Below, piece by piece: positions 1-11,766 of a DNA stretch of 64,000 nucleotides (its first letter is position 1; every line of letters begins with the position of its first letter). A program made the position numbers and the translations under genes. The notes beneath the pieces were generated by a model. That model was not told the origin of the DNA, ran no database searches, and worked only from the letters and a program-made list of their open reading frames with translations. Source of the stretch: Plantago major (lineage: Eukaryota; Streptophyta; Magnoliopsida; Lamiales; Plantaginaceae); NCBI GenBank assembly GCA_026545765.1, contig CM048840.1, positions 26,726,765-26,790,764 on the forward strand. The letters are read 5' to 3'.

Positions 1-233
1 TCCGTGAGATGCTATATGGACTCGCCAAAGGTTTTATTGAGATTGCTATAATTGATTCTAAAATTTTACTGTGGATTATGTTACATTTTGAAACTCTTTA
101 GGTTTTTTTGAGCATGCTTTCGAAGCATCATCAAAACTGCTTGATGTGGTCACCTATTTATAAAGTTAATGGTGCTTAATTGTAGTACAAAGATGATCTG
201 ACATTCTTAATTTTTTTAAAAACATTCATCTAG

Positions 234-896
234 TGTGAAGAGGGGCATTTGGCATGTGAGTCCTGCTGCAAGAAGATTAGTAATACCTGCCCTAGTTGCA
301 CCAAGTCAATTGGTTCGATTCGCTGCAGAGCAATTGAAAATGTTGTCCAATCTGCCAAATTTCCATGTGTTAACAAGCAGTATGGCTGCACAGAGAAGTT
401 ATGCTATTTCAACAAAGACACTCATGAAAAAAAACAATGCAAATATGCTCCGGTAGCATGTCCATGCTGCGAGTATGTTAATGAGTTCAAGTGCATCTAT
501 GAACACTTTGCCGAGCACCATCCATCTTCTGCCAAACATATAACTTTGAACAAATTTGTGCCTCTTGTGGTGGACAACGATGCGACACACCTTGTGCTGC
601 AAGAAAGAGGGGAGAAAATACTTTTTGTTCTTAACCGTTTCACTGACCCTCATGGAAGTTTGATCAATGTGACTTGTGTGGCGCCTACAACATCAGATGT
701 TAAGTTCTCATATTTGATTACTGCAAAAACTGAAAACAGCAAAATCTCTCTGAAGGACTTGGTGGAGCTCACACCAAAATTGATAGCTCTTCCTCTTGAG
801 AAAAATTGCCTTCTAATTACAAAGGATTTTCACCACATCAATGTATCTAAAAGGTGTTTTCTAAAAGCATCACTCAAAATAACAAAGGTGAGTTGA
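234..896 (+). CDS. SINA-like E3 ubiquitin-protein ligase, 3' exon (5' partial)
   Basis: Plant SINA/SIAH-type E3 ligases transfer ubiquitin to target proteins through an N-terminal RING and a SIAH-type zinc finger plus substrate-binding domain. The exon starts at 234, after a T-rich tract and the acceptor CTAG. It opens with the second half of the RING (CEEGHLACESC, then CPSC), followed by the SIAH zinc finger (FPC, QYGCTEKLCYF, CKYAPVACPC, YEHFAEHH) and a TRAF-like region. Stop is TGA at 894-896; 220 residues are visible. The first half of the RING must lie in an earlier exon: nothing in 1-233 encodes a CPVC-type motif, so that stretch reads as intron. The last codons overlap AAGGTGAGT, a good splice donor, so a further exon cannot be excluded. 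The family assignment is firm; the exact subfamily is not. Confidence 0.88.
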   Translation, partial: CEEGHLACESCCKKISNTCPSCTKSIGSIRCRAIENVVQSAKFPCVNKQYGCTEKLCYFNKDTHEKKQCKYAPVACPCCEYVNEFKCIYEHFAEHHPSSAKHITLNKFVPLVVDNDATHLVLQERGEKILFVLNRFTDPHGSLINVTCVAPTTSDVKFSYLITAKTENSKISLKDLVELTPKLIALPLEKNCLLITKDFHHINVSKRCFLKASLKITKVS

Positions 897-1859
897 GGTA
901 AGAGGACAGCAATGTGGTAAGAAAGCAGTTACTGGGCATTTTTGTACTACCACAACTGGGCTGTGCTGTCGTCTTATTGTGGATGAGCTTGTGAATCTTT
1001 TGTACTATGTTGTTTGGATAAACAATATACTTGATCCATTCTAGATGATTCGTTAGAGTCTGTAGTCGTTATCTTATGCAGCTGGTGAATCTTGCGGTTT
1101 AAGTTCTTGGATTATGTAGCAAGTTACCTGAAGTGTCCAGAGACGAAGCTGGTGAATCTTGCGGCTCAACACTTCTTGTTTTGGAGCAGCACAATGATGA
1201 TTGTGTGCTGATGGTTTGACTATGAGAAGTATCATTTGTGTAGTTGACATGGAGTAGATGAGACTTTATACCTAAGAAGTACAGAGATGGATATGATTAT
1301 GCATACGAGTATGGTTACGGATGTCAAAATCCAAAAAAATAGGACATGGATACATTTTATTTTTTATACAATGTTTATTATATTCGTAATATTTTGCTCA
1401 CTAGCGAAGACTGATTTTTTAATTCGATTTTCAATTACCTAAATTTAAGAAACCACACGGATCGCTTACACAACAAATGTTAACAAATACTACTACTAAT
1501 ACTTTCATTATACAGAAAATTCTTCTACGCCTCATCTGACATAGCTCATTTGATGCATGAGTGTACTGTGCCAAGCGCATAAAATAATTCATACTCCAAC
1601 AAATACAACTCATTCGTATCTAATCTGTTATAGAACAGTGTGACTGTATTCTTTCCATTGTCTGCGCCTCCATACTTTGTTCGCGCCACAGGAACAAAAA
1701 GCACGTAACTTGAGTTACAATATAGTCGTGTAAATACTCCTCCATTAACAACCAGGTGGAACAATATCACACCTCTGCCCATCTAAATTAGGAAATTGTA
1801 TGACCCAAGGAAATATTTTGCACGTGTATACCAAGTTCCGAACCACACATTCAACCTCA
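897..1859. other. Intergenic 3' flanks of the SINA-like and COAD genes
   Basis: No coding region is visible. The SINA-like and COAD genes converge here, so this should hold both 3' UTRs. A 17-bp direct repeat (GCTGGTGAATCTTGCGG) occurs at 1081-1097 and 1148-1164. Confidence 0.5.
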
Positions 1860-4730
1860 CTATCCATTTGAAGTTTGCTCAAGTTTCTCGGCTTCAAGCC
1901 TCCTTAATGCTGTTGAACTTAGTTTGTCTCTCCCAGATTCCTCAGGAACTAAGTCCACAATTTCAATCTGCAGAAAATTCCAATATTATGTTATACTACT
2001 TAGTTATACATGATACTAAAGGCCATAGTAAGGTAATTTACTAATTTATCCAATTGGGTAACATGCAACCTTTAGTTGTGAAAGATGCTTCTCATCCCTC
2101 TTCTTATTGACAGATAGTCCTCCACGGAATGTTTCTTTACTGTAGAGAAAAATGTGGAATTAATCAGCTACGCCATGAAAGTTTTACCGTGAATGATGCA
2201 GTCATTTGGTTCATGAAAGGTTAATGTTCAGCAGAATCATGTGGTCAACAAGATTTCTCAGGTCTCTCAGATCCATCATATGGTACCCATGTCATCAAAC
2301 CTTCTGAATTCTGACGTTTTCTTCTTCCCCCCCCGGCTCTTAAGTATCTTTTATTTTTGTGGGTGTTTGTCACACTTTCACCAAATTCAGATCACAGTAT
2401 GCTCCACTTTCTTTTACCTAGATTGACAAAGTTCATACAAGGATTACAGCTAGCATGTATTTTAAATCAGTCTAGCTATTCTTGGCAGACCGGCATAATT
2501 TGAAAACTACAGGAGCTAGAGCATAACTCCGTAGATGAAATGGCACTTCGATGACCCCAGAACAGAATAAAGCAACAAAATTTGGGACGAAGACAGTGTA
2601 GGAGAGGAAAAGAATGGGAAGAAACCAAATTGGGGTCCTTGTGCAAGCTAGAAACTACGTAAAAGTTATAGGCAGATTATCCAAAAAGTAACATTTGAAA
2701 AAACTGAAGTACCTGACTACGATGGCCTCCAAGTTCTCGTCAACAATAGATGGGCCATACGGATCTGTGATAGGTTCTACTTGCACAACCAGCTCTGGTT
2801 TAACGGACTGGAATTCAGGGGAAGCAGGTGTTATCTTCGTGATGTAAAAGATGAGAATATCATGGTTTAATAACTGTATACCAGAAGAGGGCCTCAAAAA
2901 ATAAAAAAAATTGAAAGCTTCCTCAGAAAAGGATGCCAAATTTGAATCTGGGACTCGTACTAAATCATAACTGGAAGCGCATCAAGTAAATCATTTGCGT
3001 AGAGCGCATACACGGTAAACATGCTAAATGCCTAATATGAATTCCTAACATAAAACTAATAGGACTATAAAGCACCATAGTCACTGCGAACAAGTACCTT
3101 TATGTAGTCCTCGACATTCTTCATTCTTTGCTCAATTGGCTCTATTAAATTAGCATACTGCAACAAACATCAGGCACATCAAATTCTGCTAATTCATCAG
3201 TGAAGAAGTGGCAAGACATAGTAGTAATAAAGCATTCAAAATTTTTTTAGGCATCGATCTAATGATATTGTCAATTATTTCCTAAGGCTGATGATACAAT
3301 TGCGCTTTACAAGACTGGTGAAATTTTGAACTTTCAACACTCTGAAACTCCTACACGGCAGCATGTTCAATGCCTTTAATGTTGCAATATAGAAGTTAAA
3401 TTTCCATAAGTCGCTGAATTCCAAGCCTCCAGTATTTTCCCAATTTGACATAGGCTCATTCACTGATTCATCGGTCGGTCAAGTTTTTTCTTAATTCTGA
3501 TCAACATTCGCCCGATTATGAGTTCCTCCAATTCGATATAGTGTACATAAATGAAACTCAATTGTTCAGAAACAATCGGCCATCTTCTGTCATTTGCAAA
3601 TCCCAAGATGTCACTGGATTTATCACAGAATATATACAAGCTGACGGTCTACACTGTTGAGTCATTAAATATACGACAGCCCCTCTACATCCAAACTAGA
3701 TGCAGTCTAAACTCTCATAGCAGCTACATAATTAACACTTGAACAACTTTTGCAATAGACTGTCTCTCGGAGATACCATATAACAACACATATTCAATTA
3801 CAAACATTGCATTTTAAACATATGTTAAAAATGCGGTAATGCGAGACGATGTTTGAAATTAAACATATACTCCCTCCTATTTTTAATATAAGATGTTTTG
3901 GGTATTTTACACAAATTAAGACAAATCTATCTTCGTCAATAGTCTTGGTAAATGATTTAGAACAAAAATTTTAGTATCTTGAACAAATAAATCCACCAAT
4001 AAAAGACCAATAAAAGATGAGGAATGTGCTTAGCTTTTGTAGTGTCCAATATAAAATAAATGAAAAACAATAAAATCAATAAGTTTGATGCCTAATAAAT
4101 TTTGAAAACACGTAATTACGTAGCAGAATCTACTAAAGCATATTATATTTGTCAAATGAAAAATAACCCAAAACATCGTATTTTAAAAATAGGAGGTAGT
4201 ATAATGTTTGTAGTTAAATATGTGATGTTGTTGGTGTTTCTCAAAAGTTAGTACTAACACTTGGCATACTTACATATCGTCCATAGATTACTTTCACAGT
4301 TTCAAATCAGCCTCGCAGCTGAATGCTCACAGATAGTATATCCAAGCAAATCAACAATCGGCTTCGAATACATATAATGATATAAATCACCATCACATAG
4401 AAACACTTATCATTATGATTAAGCAGTAAGCACCTGTTTATTAGCAAGCATCGGACCGTCGCAAACACCGACCACGATCCGCTCCCTGGCCACAGTAGCA
4501 GCCGCCTGAAAGTAAAACTCATTGATTAAATCAAGCTTTTCCGATCAGCATGTCAATCAATTCAACATAAACACTCAGTTACTGAATGAACGGCAGGACA
4601 TGTATACCTTGAGGAATTGGCGATGGCCTTCGTGTAATCGGTCGAAAGTGCCGCCGAGAACAACGGCGCCGTAAGAATCAGGCGGTGGTGCGGTTGGATT
4701 GGGAGATGAATTATCGGACGAAATCGCCAT
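1860..4730 (-). CDS. COAD: Phosphopantetheine adenylyltransferase (CoA biosynthesis), six exons
   Basis: Catalyses ATP + 4'-phosphopantetheine to dephospho-CoA + PPi, the penultimate step of coenzyme A synthesis, normally as a cytosolic monofunctional enzyme in plants. Exons in transcript order: 4608-4730, 4434-4505, 3098-3157, 2713-2807, 2070-2139, 1860-1967. They join in frame with GT-AG junctions to a 175-aa protein, close to the usual plant length. Exon 1 carries the nucleotidyltransferase signature [16 protein letters not shown] with the HxGH motif. Exon 2 reads [13 protein letters not shown], exon 4 [20 protein letters not shown], and the last exon the family motif [13 protein letters not shown]. 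The 1.3-kb second intron holds a Stowaway MITE. Start is the first ATG of exon 1; the N-terminus is Ser/Pro-rich and not conserved. No lesion seen. Confidence 0.95.
3870..4199. mobile_element. Stowaway-type MITE in COAD intron 2
   Basis: A 330-bp AT-rich element with terminal inverted repeats of about 33 bp: left end CTCCCTCCTATTTTTAATAT and on to a GTTTTGGG core, right end its near-perfect complement ending GGAGGTAG. It is flanked by TA on both sides (3868-3869 and 4200-4201), the Tc1/mariner target duplication. No coding capacity. Confidence 0.9.
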
Positions 4731-4880
4731 TGAGGAAACTATGGATGAGTGGAGTGGTTATTGACTTGAGGAAAAAGAGATACAGAATCTATTGGAATTG
4801 GGTGATTCAATCCAATGGGCGAGCAGAAAGAGGAAAGTGTTCCAGATTTTTGTTTGGTAGCTTTTAGTGTTGTACGTGGA

Positions 4881-4895
4881 TATATATAAATATAT
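4881..4895 (-). promoter_or_regulatory. Candidate TATA box for COAD
   Basis: A TATATATA/TTTATATATA-rich stretch about 150 bp upstream of the COAD start codon on the minus strand. Position fits a plant core promoter, but the surrounding DNA is AT-rich, so this is only a candidate. Confidence 0.3.
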
Positions 4896-4904
4896 AGAGC
4901 TAAT

Positions 4905-6171
4905 GATGATCTATTTCTCTCAATTTAGCTAAACCAGTGACATTGTGGATAGGAATAGCCGACTAGGAGAAAAACTTTTCTAAGCGCGGTCGAAAAACAT
5001 AATGATATATCCAGCCTAAAAATCCGTACTTCGAATTTAATTGTTTTAGAACGAATCGAGTGTTAAACGGAGTTAAGTAAACGTCGATCTTTAATAAAAC
5101 TGTTTGTCTTAAGTTGGCCGATATTCTTTCATGGTTCATCTTCCACCCCTGCTTCACGCCAAAACCCTAGTCTCAAAAAAAAAAAAAAAAAAAAAAGCTA
5201 CATTCTCCTCCTCATCTCCATCTTCCTCCTCCATCCACACATCCCGCCGGAAGCCACCATCTCTGTAGTCCAAGTCCGTCTCCTAGCGTCATTGTCACCG
5301 CGTGTCCAACTCCGTCTCCTCGTTACTAGTTGCGTCGTCAAGATAAGTTCCCCTAGGACTTGCATCATAAATGTTTATATGTATGATGTAAACTTTTGCG
5401 TGGTTGATTGTTATTTATGTTATGAAATTGATACAAGTTCCCGTAAGGCTCATGATTATGTAATTTGTCATATATGTTATGATATGTAATCTTTGCAAGT
5501 TCCTTAAGGTTCATTTACGTTGTATAGATTATTTATGTTGTATGCAAGTTTAGATTAAAGTTTCCAGTAGCATGTGCCATGAAGATTATGATTTATGTTT
5601 GTCGATGAATTTGTGATAGTTATGTGTTATCGAGTTTTCTGGAAAAGAATTTGTGAGAGTATGGCCGAGTTCGATATTTTGGTGTTTGTGATTAATTGGT
5701 TAGATGCATGCATGTGTACCAGGTAAAGCAGTAGACAGTTAACCTTTACTTTGGACGATGAGATATACTAGTTGATCAAGCTTTTATCTTTGTTAATTGT
5801 CACAATACTTAATCGTGGTTACCAAGCAGAAACTTGTGTTTATATAATATGAAAAGTTTATGGTTTGACCTTGCATGTTAGTTGATACAGAATGGTTACG
5901 GCATCAAATTTTTCTTTGCTAGCTTGTGTCTATGTTGTGCTGAGGTTATGCTATTATATACATGTTGGTTGTATGAGTTGTTATAAGTTATTTGATGTTT
6001 ATGCACGCACATTAATCTTGCATTCATAAGTTAGAGTATAGAAGTATGCATTCACTTTAACAAGATTTTAAAGGTTTAAAGTAAAATAAGTTTCAAACTT
6101 AAAGATAAGTAAATGGCTCGTAGGAAAATATTCTGGTATTTGTGGCGCAGTTATTAATTCATGTTCAGACG
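4905..6171. other. Intergenic, no gene recognised
   Basis: No convincing ORF. Holds a 22-nt A run (5175-5196) followed by a C/T-rich stretch (5200-5290), which resembles a 5' UTR or a retro-copied junction but continues into nothing recognisable. Between 5340 and 5520 short phrases resembling AAGTTCC...AAGG recur loosely. Confidence 0.4.
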
Positions 6172-6277
6172 AATTTACAGGCGTTTTGATTAATAACATG
6201 GATGAGTTTATTGATAACATAGACTGTCTTTAGATAAATTATCTAGAGACCGTCTCTCATGAGACTTTGTGTTAATC
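6172..6277. repeat. Fragment of the MULE-type MITE found at 61.7 kb
   Basis: TTTTGATTAATAACATGGATG through TAGATAAATTATCTAGAGAC and GAGACTTTG matches the right half of the element at 61647-61886. The left half is missing or unrecognisable. Confidence 0.6.
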
Positions 6278-7874
6278 AACATTATAATATTTTATGCTAA
6301 AAAGGAGAATATGAAAAGAGTACCTTAAACTGTGACTTTAATTTTAAAGAAGGCCTCCACGGTAGAAATTGCCTCATATTCCCTTTTAAACTGTTTTTCT
6401 TATTATTTTCTTTAACCTTTTCATTCTAGTAATTTGGTGATTTATTATATTATTTTCATAAAATGGGGTTAATTTATAATTACTGAAAACGATACGGTTC
6501 AACTTAAATTGATGAAAACTATTTTATTTGCAATTTAATCCACTAAAAAATAAAAATTACAAAATGACAGGTGTTTGTTTAATTATCGTGACAAAATACA
6601 TTAAGCACACGATTTACCGATAAAATATGCGATGCTTTTAGGGAAATACAAAGTCTTATAAAAGTACTACTCATTTGTGAGAGTCCAAAAAGTCCATTTA
6701 GTTTCACATAAAAATTGTATATGTTTTATATTTGTCCATTTTAATATTTTTCGCAGATCTGGATTGAGAGTGGATTTTTTAAGAATCCGGATTTGAATCC
6801 GGATCCAAAAACGGTTTTAGTATAAGAATTAATTTTTTAGGATTTTCTTTCAGTTTCTTCATGTTTATCTCTCTATCTTCCAATCTCTCTCTTTCTCTAA
6901 AACCACCACCCAACCACCACTAAATCTGCCGTAACTCCGTCGTCCGACCACCAATACTAAATCCGATTGCATATATCAGTAGCTCATGAGCCGATCTACC
7001 TTTCTATATGTTTCGTTTTTCCGTTCTGTCAACTTTCAAAATTGTTGATAGGACTTCGAAGCTTTCCGGTTGTCTTCTCTGGCGAATCTCCAACTACTCA
7101 ACACACATAAGTCATTACCTTGTCGTTTCCTCGATTTTTAGGTCACTTATGTTTTTCTCAATTTCGTTTAGTTTTTTTTTGTATAAATGGTCTACATTTT
7201 AGTCGAAATTATCTAGTTTGTTCGGTGTTAGTTTGAATGTATATATGATGTTTCAAATGAGTATCCATGCGTTTTATATGCTTTAATTTAGTAATTTTCT
7301 ATATTTTGGTAAAAATTGTCTAGTTTTTTATAAATGCCCTATGTTTTAGTAGAAATTGTATATGTTGTTCTTTGTTGTTGGTTTATTGTGAAAAGATAGA
7401 TGTGTTGTATATACCTACAAAAAAATCGGGCTTAATCCGTCGCTAAGGGATCGGGCGATGGATGAGACGCCCGTCTTAAAAACGGGTGTCGCAAACGAAT
7501 TAGGGACGGATAAGGAATCCGTCCCAAATTCGCGACGGATAAATCTGTTGACCTTTCGTCGCGACTTAGGGATGGATTACTATCCGTCCATACCTGAAAT
7601 AATTAAACTATACTAATTAACCAAAAACATTCAACAAATACAAATTATCCATAACGAAATTAAATATTCGTATAGAAGCTAAAATAAAAAGTCAAGTGGC
7701 AGAAAAACACAAGTTCAAAACGAAATATCTTGGAGAAGCATAACATAAATGTATCAAGGCTAAGAAGGTGTGTTTTTTCTTCTTGAATTGGCAGCTCGTC
7801 GATTCGCCTCACCACATCAGCCTAAAATCGTAAAGTGCATTACGGATGAAAATTAAATGAGGGGACTACACAAA

Positions 7875-7932
7875 TGGTGACTAACATATCACCCAAGTTC
7901 GGTCTCACATATAGTAGCTAACATACCACTCA
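7875..7932 (-). repeat. Two TATGTTAG hairpin units in element A
   Basis: On the minus strand AGTGGTATGTTAGCTACT and GGTGATATGTTAGTCACC, the same stem-loop units that form long arrays in elements C and D. The first stem has a mismatch here; the second is perfect. Confidence 0.7.
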
Positions 7933-8003
7933 CAAATAAAGCACAAACAAATAAAGAAGAATGATCATATTATCACAAATAAGATACAAATATATAAACT
8001 AAC

Positions 8004-8445
8004 CTAGAGATGATTCCGTCTATATTCAAGCATGTGATATGAACTTTCAAATAATCGAAAGTTCAGCATCCTCTCAATGGTCATGTCAAAATCCTCATCA
8101 TCTTCATCATCCAATTCTTTCCCAGTATCGGTTTTAGCCATCTTTGCATTTTCGTCGGCCTTCATTTCTGCCTCCAATGCTCTATCGAAAGCAGAAAAAC
8201 ATGTCCACATGTCTGCATATGAGAGTGTACTGCAATTTCTACATACATAAAAAAAAACGAGGTTAAAAATCAATTATGCTAAGTCAACTATAAAATACAG
8301 TTTACATGTTAGAAATGGAATCACTACTACGAAAGACGAAGCATACTTACTCAGCATAACTATGATACGACCACTCCGATGAATCTGGTGGAGGAGACAA
8401 TGGTGTAGGCGACGGTGGAGGAGGTGACGAAGGTGGAGAAGTCAT
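8004..8445 (-). CDS. Unrecognised 109-aa protein, two exons, inside CACTA element A
   Basis: Exon 1 (8351-8445) starts at ATG 8445 and ends GA|GTAAGTATG. Exon 2 (8004-8238) follows a T-rich tract and TGTAG, and ends with TAG at 8004-8006. They join in frame to 109 aa. Residues 1-25 are Ser/Pro-rich (MTSPPSSPPPPSP), followed by WSYHSYAE, a central region with possible helix (FDRALEAEMKADENAKM), an acidic run at 73-83 (ELDDEDDEDFD) and a C-terminal MTIERMLNFRLF...YHMLEYRR. I do not recognise the family. It sits where the second (TNP1-like) gene lies in elements C and D, upstream of the hairpin units. A further in-frame-looking segment starting ADVVRRIDELP follows acceptor TTTTAG near 7824, but the TAG stop precedes it. 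It may be a captured host fragment or an element-specific protein. No lesion, unlike the other element genes here. Confidence 0.5.
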
Positions 8446-8593
8446 CCTTGAAGTGTTGAGATTGACGATGTTTTGTTGAAAAAAAGGCAGAGCTATCATT
8501 ACAATTGCAATTCCAAGTGTATGATTACATTCTTAATTATGATACGATAAGAATTTTATGTTAATACGAAAAGATTACAATTGCTCCATAGTA

Positions 8594-9058
8594 CTTCCTC
8601 CGTCCCGCCCCATGTTACCCATTTTGCCATTTTTGGTGTCGCGGCTAAAGTTTCTCGTTTCCATTTATGGCAATTTCTCCTTCAACTATAATATTAAATT
8701 TATTCACCTTTCTCAAAAAAAAATTACAAAAGTGACACTCAATTAAAACTCAATTCAACAGTTTATTCATCAATTACTAATCCAATTACATTTAACTAAA
8801 CATAATTAATTAGATGTAACCTAACTAATGATTCATTGAATAAAAACCATTTATCCAGCAGATTCAATCCTCGCCCAATCTGTAAACTTTCTCCTTCATC
8901 GATCTACAATAGCCCTCTCTACAGCAGCCATGTCCTTCATCGATCCGTAAGAACCCTAACCATCAAAATTGAAAATCGATCCCACACTTATTATTTTATT
9001 CAAAAATAATATTCTCTTATTTTTCTCACTCCAAAATCAAACAGGTAGACGGAGGAAG
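8594..9058. mobile_element. Stowaway-type MITE nested in CACTA element A
   Basis: A 465-bp non-coding element with ends CTTCCTCCGTCC... and ...GACGGAGGAAG and a TA target duplication (8592-8593, 9059-9060). Its terminal sequence is of the common plant Stowaway type. Confidence 0.88.
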
Positions 9059-9914
9059 TAGTAATTATTTTTATGTTAATACGAAAAAATTATATTAAAA
9101 TTACCAAAATCACTAAATTGTCTCCAAACACACAATTAAATCTTCCTAATCCTAGTACATATACGGAAATATCAAATTAAATCCTCTACATACTTACAAT
9201 CATCCTAACATTATACTAACAATCCAATTTCACAACAAATATATCAATGGCACATCTCAAAGTTAACACACTACTTAATATAAGCTAAACTAGCTAGTAC
9301 ATACTTCCCATAAACATACAATTGCTCAAACTAGTCGAAATTAACAAAATTCCCAAATTTTAAAAAGTAAGGGTTTAGCCAAAATACCTTCGATTACGGG
9401 AAAAATAGTCGAAGAAGTATGAAATTGAATGGCCACCCGAGTTCCTTGTCCAACGAGCTTCGAAAAGACTCCAAGATTGGCCGGAATGGTGAAGTATTCG
9501 CCGGAAAACAATTTGGCCGGAATGGGTTCGAAGAGAAGAAGAAAAAGAAAGCATAAAGAAATGGCGAGGAAGAAGGGCTCTACCCGATTTTCTAATTCGA
9601 GTTTAGCGACGAATAGGAACATCCGTCGCTATTTGCGACGGATAATCCTATCCGTCGTTATATAGGATTTTTTTTAATTTTCTTTTTCAGTTTCATTTTT
9701 AGTCAATCCTAATTCGCGACGGATTAGTCGATCCGTCCCTAGTCCGTCTCGAATTAGAGACGGATAGTAAATCCGTCGCGAATTAGGGACGGATTGAGCA
9801 AATTGCTCAATCCGTCGCGACTCCGTCGCTAAAATGCAGCGATTCGTCGTTGAATGGTGACGGATAATTATCCGTCGCCATTTCCGTCGTTAAATCGACA
9901 TATTTTTTGTAGTG

Positions 9915-10560
9915 ATATTGTCTAGTTTTTTGTATAAATGGTATATGTTTTAATTGAAATTGTCTATGTTTTTCGTTGTTGCTGGTTTAGTTTTTTGTAT
10001 AAATTGTCTAGTTTTTTGTATAAATGGTTATGTTTTAGTAGAAATTGTCTATTTTGTTCGTTATTGCTGATTTAGTTTTTTTTTTTTTTGTATAAATTGT
10101 ATATGTTTTAGTATAAATTGTCTAGTTTTTTTGTATAAATGGTCTATGTCTTAGTAGAAATTAATTGTGTATGTTTTAGAAGAAATTCTCTATGCTGTTC
10201 GTTGTTGCTGGTTTACTTTTTTTGTATAAATTGTCTATGTTTTACTATAAATTGTCTAGTTTTTTTGTATAAATGGTCAATGTTTTAGTAGAAATTGTCT
10301 ATGTTGTTCGTTGTTGCTGGTTTTGTTTTTTTTTTATAAATTGTCTATGCTTTACTATAAATGGTCTAGTTTTTTGTATAAATGGTCTATGTTTTAGTAG
10401 AAATTGTCTATGTTTTAGTAGAAATTGTCTATGTTGTTCGTTGTTGCTGGTTTAGTTTTTTGTGTAAATTGTCTATGTTTTACTATAAATTATCTAGTTT
10501 TTTTGTATAAATGGTCTATGTTTATGTATAAATTGTATATTTTTTGATGTTTTTGTTGTA
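9915..10560. repeat. Degenerate tandem repeat, about 107-bp unit
   Basis: Repeats of a unit containing TTTTGTATAAATTGTCTATG, TTTTAGTAGAAATTGTC and TGTTCGTTGTTGCTGGTTTA. The GTTGTTGCTGG landmark recurs at about 9976, 10054 (variant), 10200, 10305 and 10437. Similar units start before element A (7300-7400) and recur at 36890-37200. ORFs read through this stretch are repeat artefacts. Confidence 0.8.
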
Positions 10561-11105
10561 TGTATTAGGGTTTCGTAAAAAAGGATGGTCGAACAAAGAA
10601 ATTGATTGGTCACAAAAATTGAGACGTTGTGGATTAAGGGGTCGACGAACAAGTGAAGAGTCTGAAGAAATCTATTTTGTAGATGTATTAAATATTTTTG
10701 AAAAGACATATATTTTTATAGGTTGTAAAGATTTGATTTTTTTAATTATTTTGCGTATTGAAATTTATTGGTTGATGAATGAAATTGAAGTTCATGTTTA
10801 TTTTTTTAAATATTGTGTTTTGATTGGATAAATAGGTTGTTACTAATGTCTGCTTGCTAAACATAAACAATTTCACGATAAACATAGACAATTTGATGAT
10901 AAACCTAGACAGTTTGATGTAAAAATCAACATATGTGAATTTGGATGAACATTGATGAGCTGAGTAAGTTTTTTTCAAAAAAAATTGCGGGCCGACCCGC
11001 GAAAAATCAGATTGTCTAGTTTTTAGGATAAATTGTCTATGTTTATCTGTTATAGAGTACTTTCTAGACTCTTCAATATGTTGGGGTCTCTCGCAAGATG
11101 AAGTG

Positions 11106-11356
11106 TGTAGTGGTGAAAGCTAGTTGGGCTATATGAGCGATAAGGTTGAAGGTATGTATACCTGATAAGTACAAATACAATATGATCCCCCTATATAAAT
11201 GTTCAATTCACTCATTATCTATACAAATACACCTCTAAAGTTTCATAGAAGTTTAAGGGATATTAAAGGGTGAGCACGCAACTTGTACGATCCAAATGCA
11301 CTTCTTTTCGGTGTTTATCAATAAGAACTTCATAGTTAAGCGTGGTTGTTCTGAAA
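11106..11356. other. Unannotated AT-rich spacer
   Basis: No coding sequence or recognised repeat between the TTGTCTA-rich element and the hAT-like MITE. Confidence 0.4.
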
Positions 11357-11766
11357 TAGGGTTGCAATCAAGTCGAGCTGCTCGACCTCGGCTCGAAAAA
11401 AAGCTCGACTCATTCGAGCTCGAGTATGAGCCTAAATTATAGTTCGATTACATATTCGAGCCGAGCTTGAATATTGAGAAGCTCTTCTCGAAAGCTCGAC
11501 GAGTTGCTCGATGTCTGCTCGAAAAACGTTCAACTCGTTTGAGATCGAGTACGAGCTTAAATTATAGCTCGATTACATAGCTCGATTACACACACACATA
11601 TAATTTATTTATTTATTTCTTTATCTTTTTTGTTACTTTTGAAAGGTTTCGATCTTTCGAGCTAAACTATATTCGAACTTTGTAAGTTTTCGAGTTCACG
11701 AGTTGAGCTAAATTAATTCAAGCTTCAGACAAATTTTTCTTAACGAGCCGGGTTTTTGCAATCCTA
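11357..11766. mobile_element. hAT-like MITE rich in GCTCGA motifs
   Basis: About 410 bp with ends TAGGGTTGCAATC and GATTGCAAAAACCCGG (complement at the right end, finishing GCAATCCTA). The interior is packed with GCTCGA/TCGAGC words. Ends of the GGTTGCAA type are typical of hAT-derived MITEs, but I found no clean 8-bp target duplication, so the class is inferred from the ends alone. Confidence 0.6.

Larger units (their letters stand above)
7414..9914 (-). mobile_element. CACTA element A, short non-autonomous derivative
   Basis: The left end reads CCTACAAAAAAAT (first A of CACTA lost) and the right end TTTTTTGTAGTG, flanked by ATA on both sides (7411-7413, 9915-9917). Subterminal DNA is packed with CGACGGAT/ATCCGTCG repeats (7430-7580 and 9600-9900). 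The conserved 5' leader shared with B, C and D lies at about 9340-9500 on the minus strand, including the donor GAAG|GTATTTTGG. No TNP2 sequence remains. The internal DNA carries an intact two-exon small gene (8004-8445), a nested Stowaway MITE (8594-9058) and two units of the TATGTTAG hairpin repeat. A itself is inserted into the TTGTCTA-rich element. Confidence 0.85.
6663..11105. repeat. Unclassified TTGTCTA-rich element, copy 1 (interrupted by CACTA element A)
   Basis: The left edge (AAAGTACTACTCATTTGTGAGAGTCC..., then a GCAGATCTGGAT segment) and right edge (CCGCGAAAAATC..., AGTACTTTCTAGACTCTTC..., GGGTCTCTCGCAA) match the edges of the shorter copy at 36122-37716. Inside are degenerate tandem repeats built on TTGTCTATGTTTTAGTAGAA. 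Both ends carry imperfect inverted copies of GAGAGTCC/AAAGTCC, hinting at a TIR element, but no clear target duplication was found. Without the 2.5-kb CACTA insert the copy is about 1.9 kb. No protein of its own recognised. Confidence 0.6.

Noticed and set aside
249-896. Translation start of the SINA-like protein at 249
   Set aside because: Position 249 is TTG inside the RING motif CEEGHLAC; the frame is open back to the acceptor at 233, so this is an internal exon position.
10273-10455. 60-codon Cys/Phe/Val-rich open frame
   Set aside because: It is the TTGTCTA tandem repeat read in one frame; the protein merely mirrors the DNA repeat.
6663-11105. Classification of the TTGTCTA-rich element as a Helitron or LTR retrotransposon
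   Set aside because: No CTRR hairpin end, no long direct repeats and no protein domains were visible; left unclassified.
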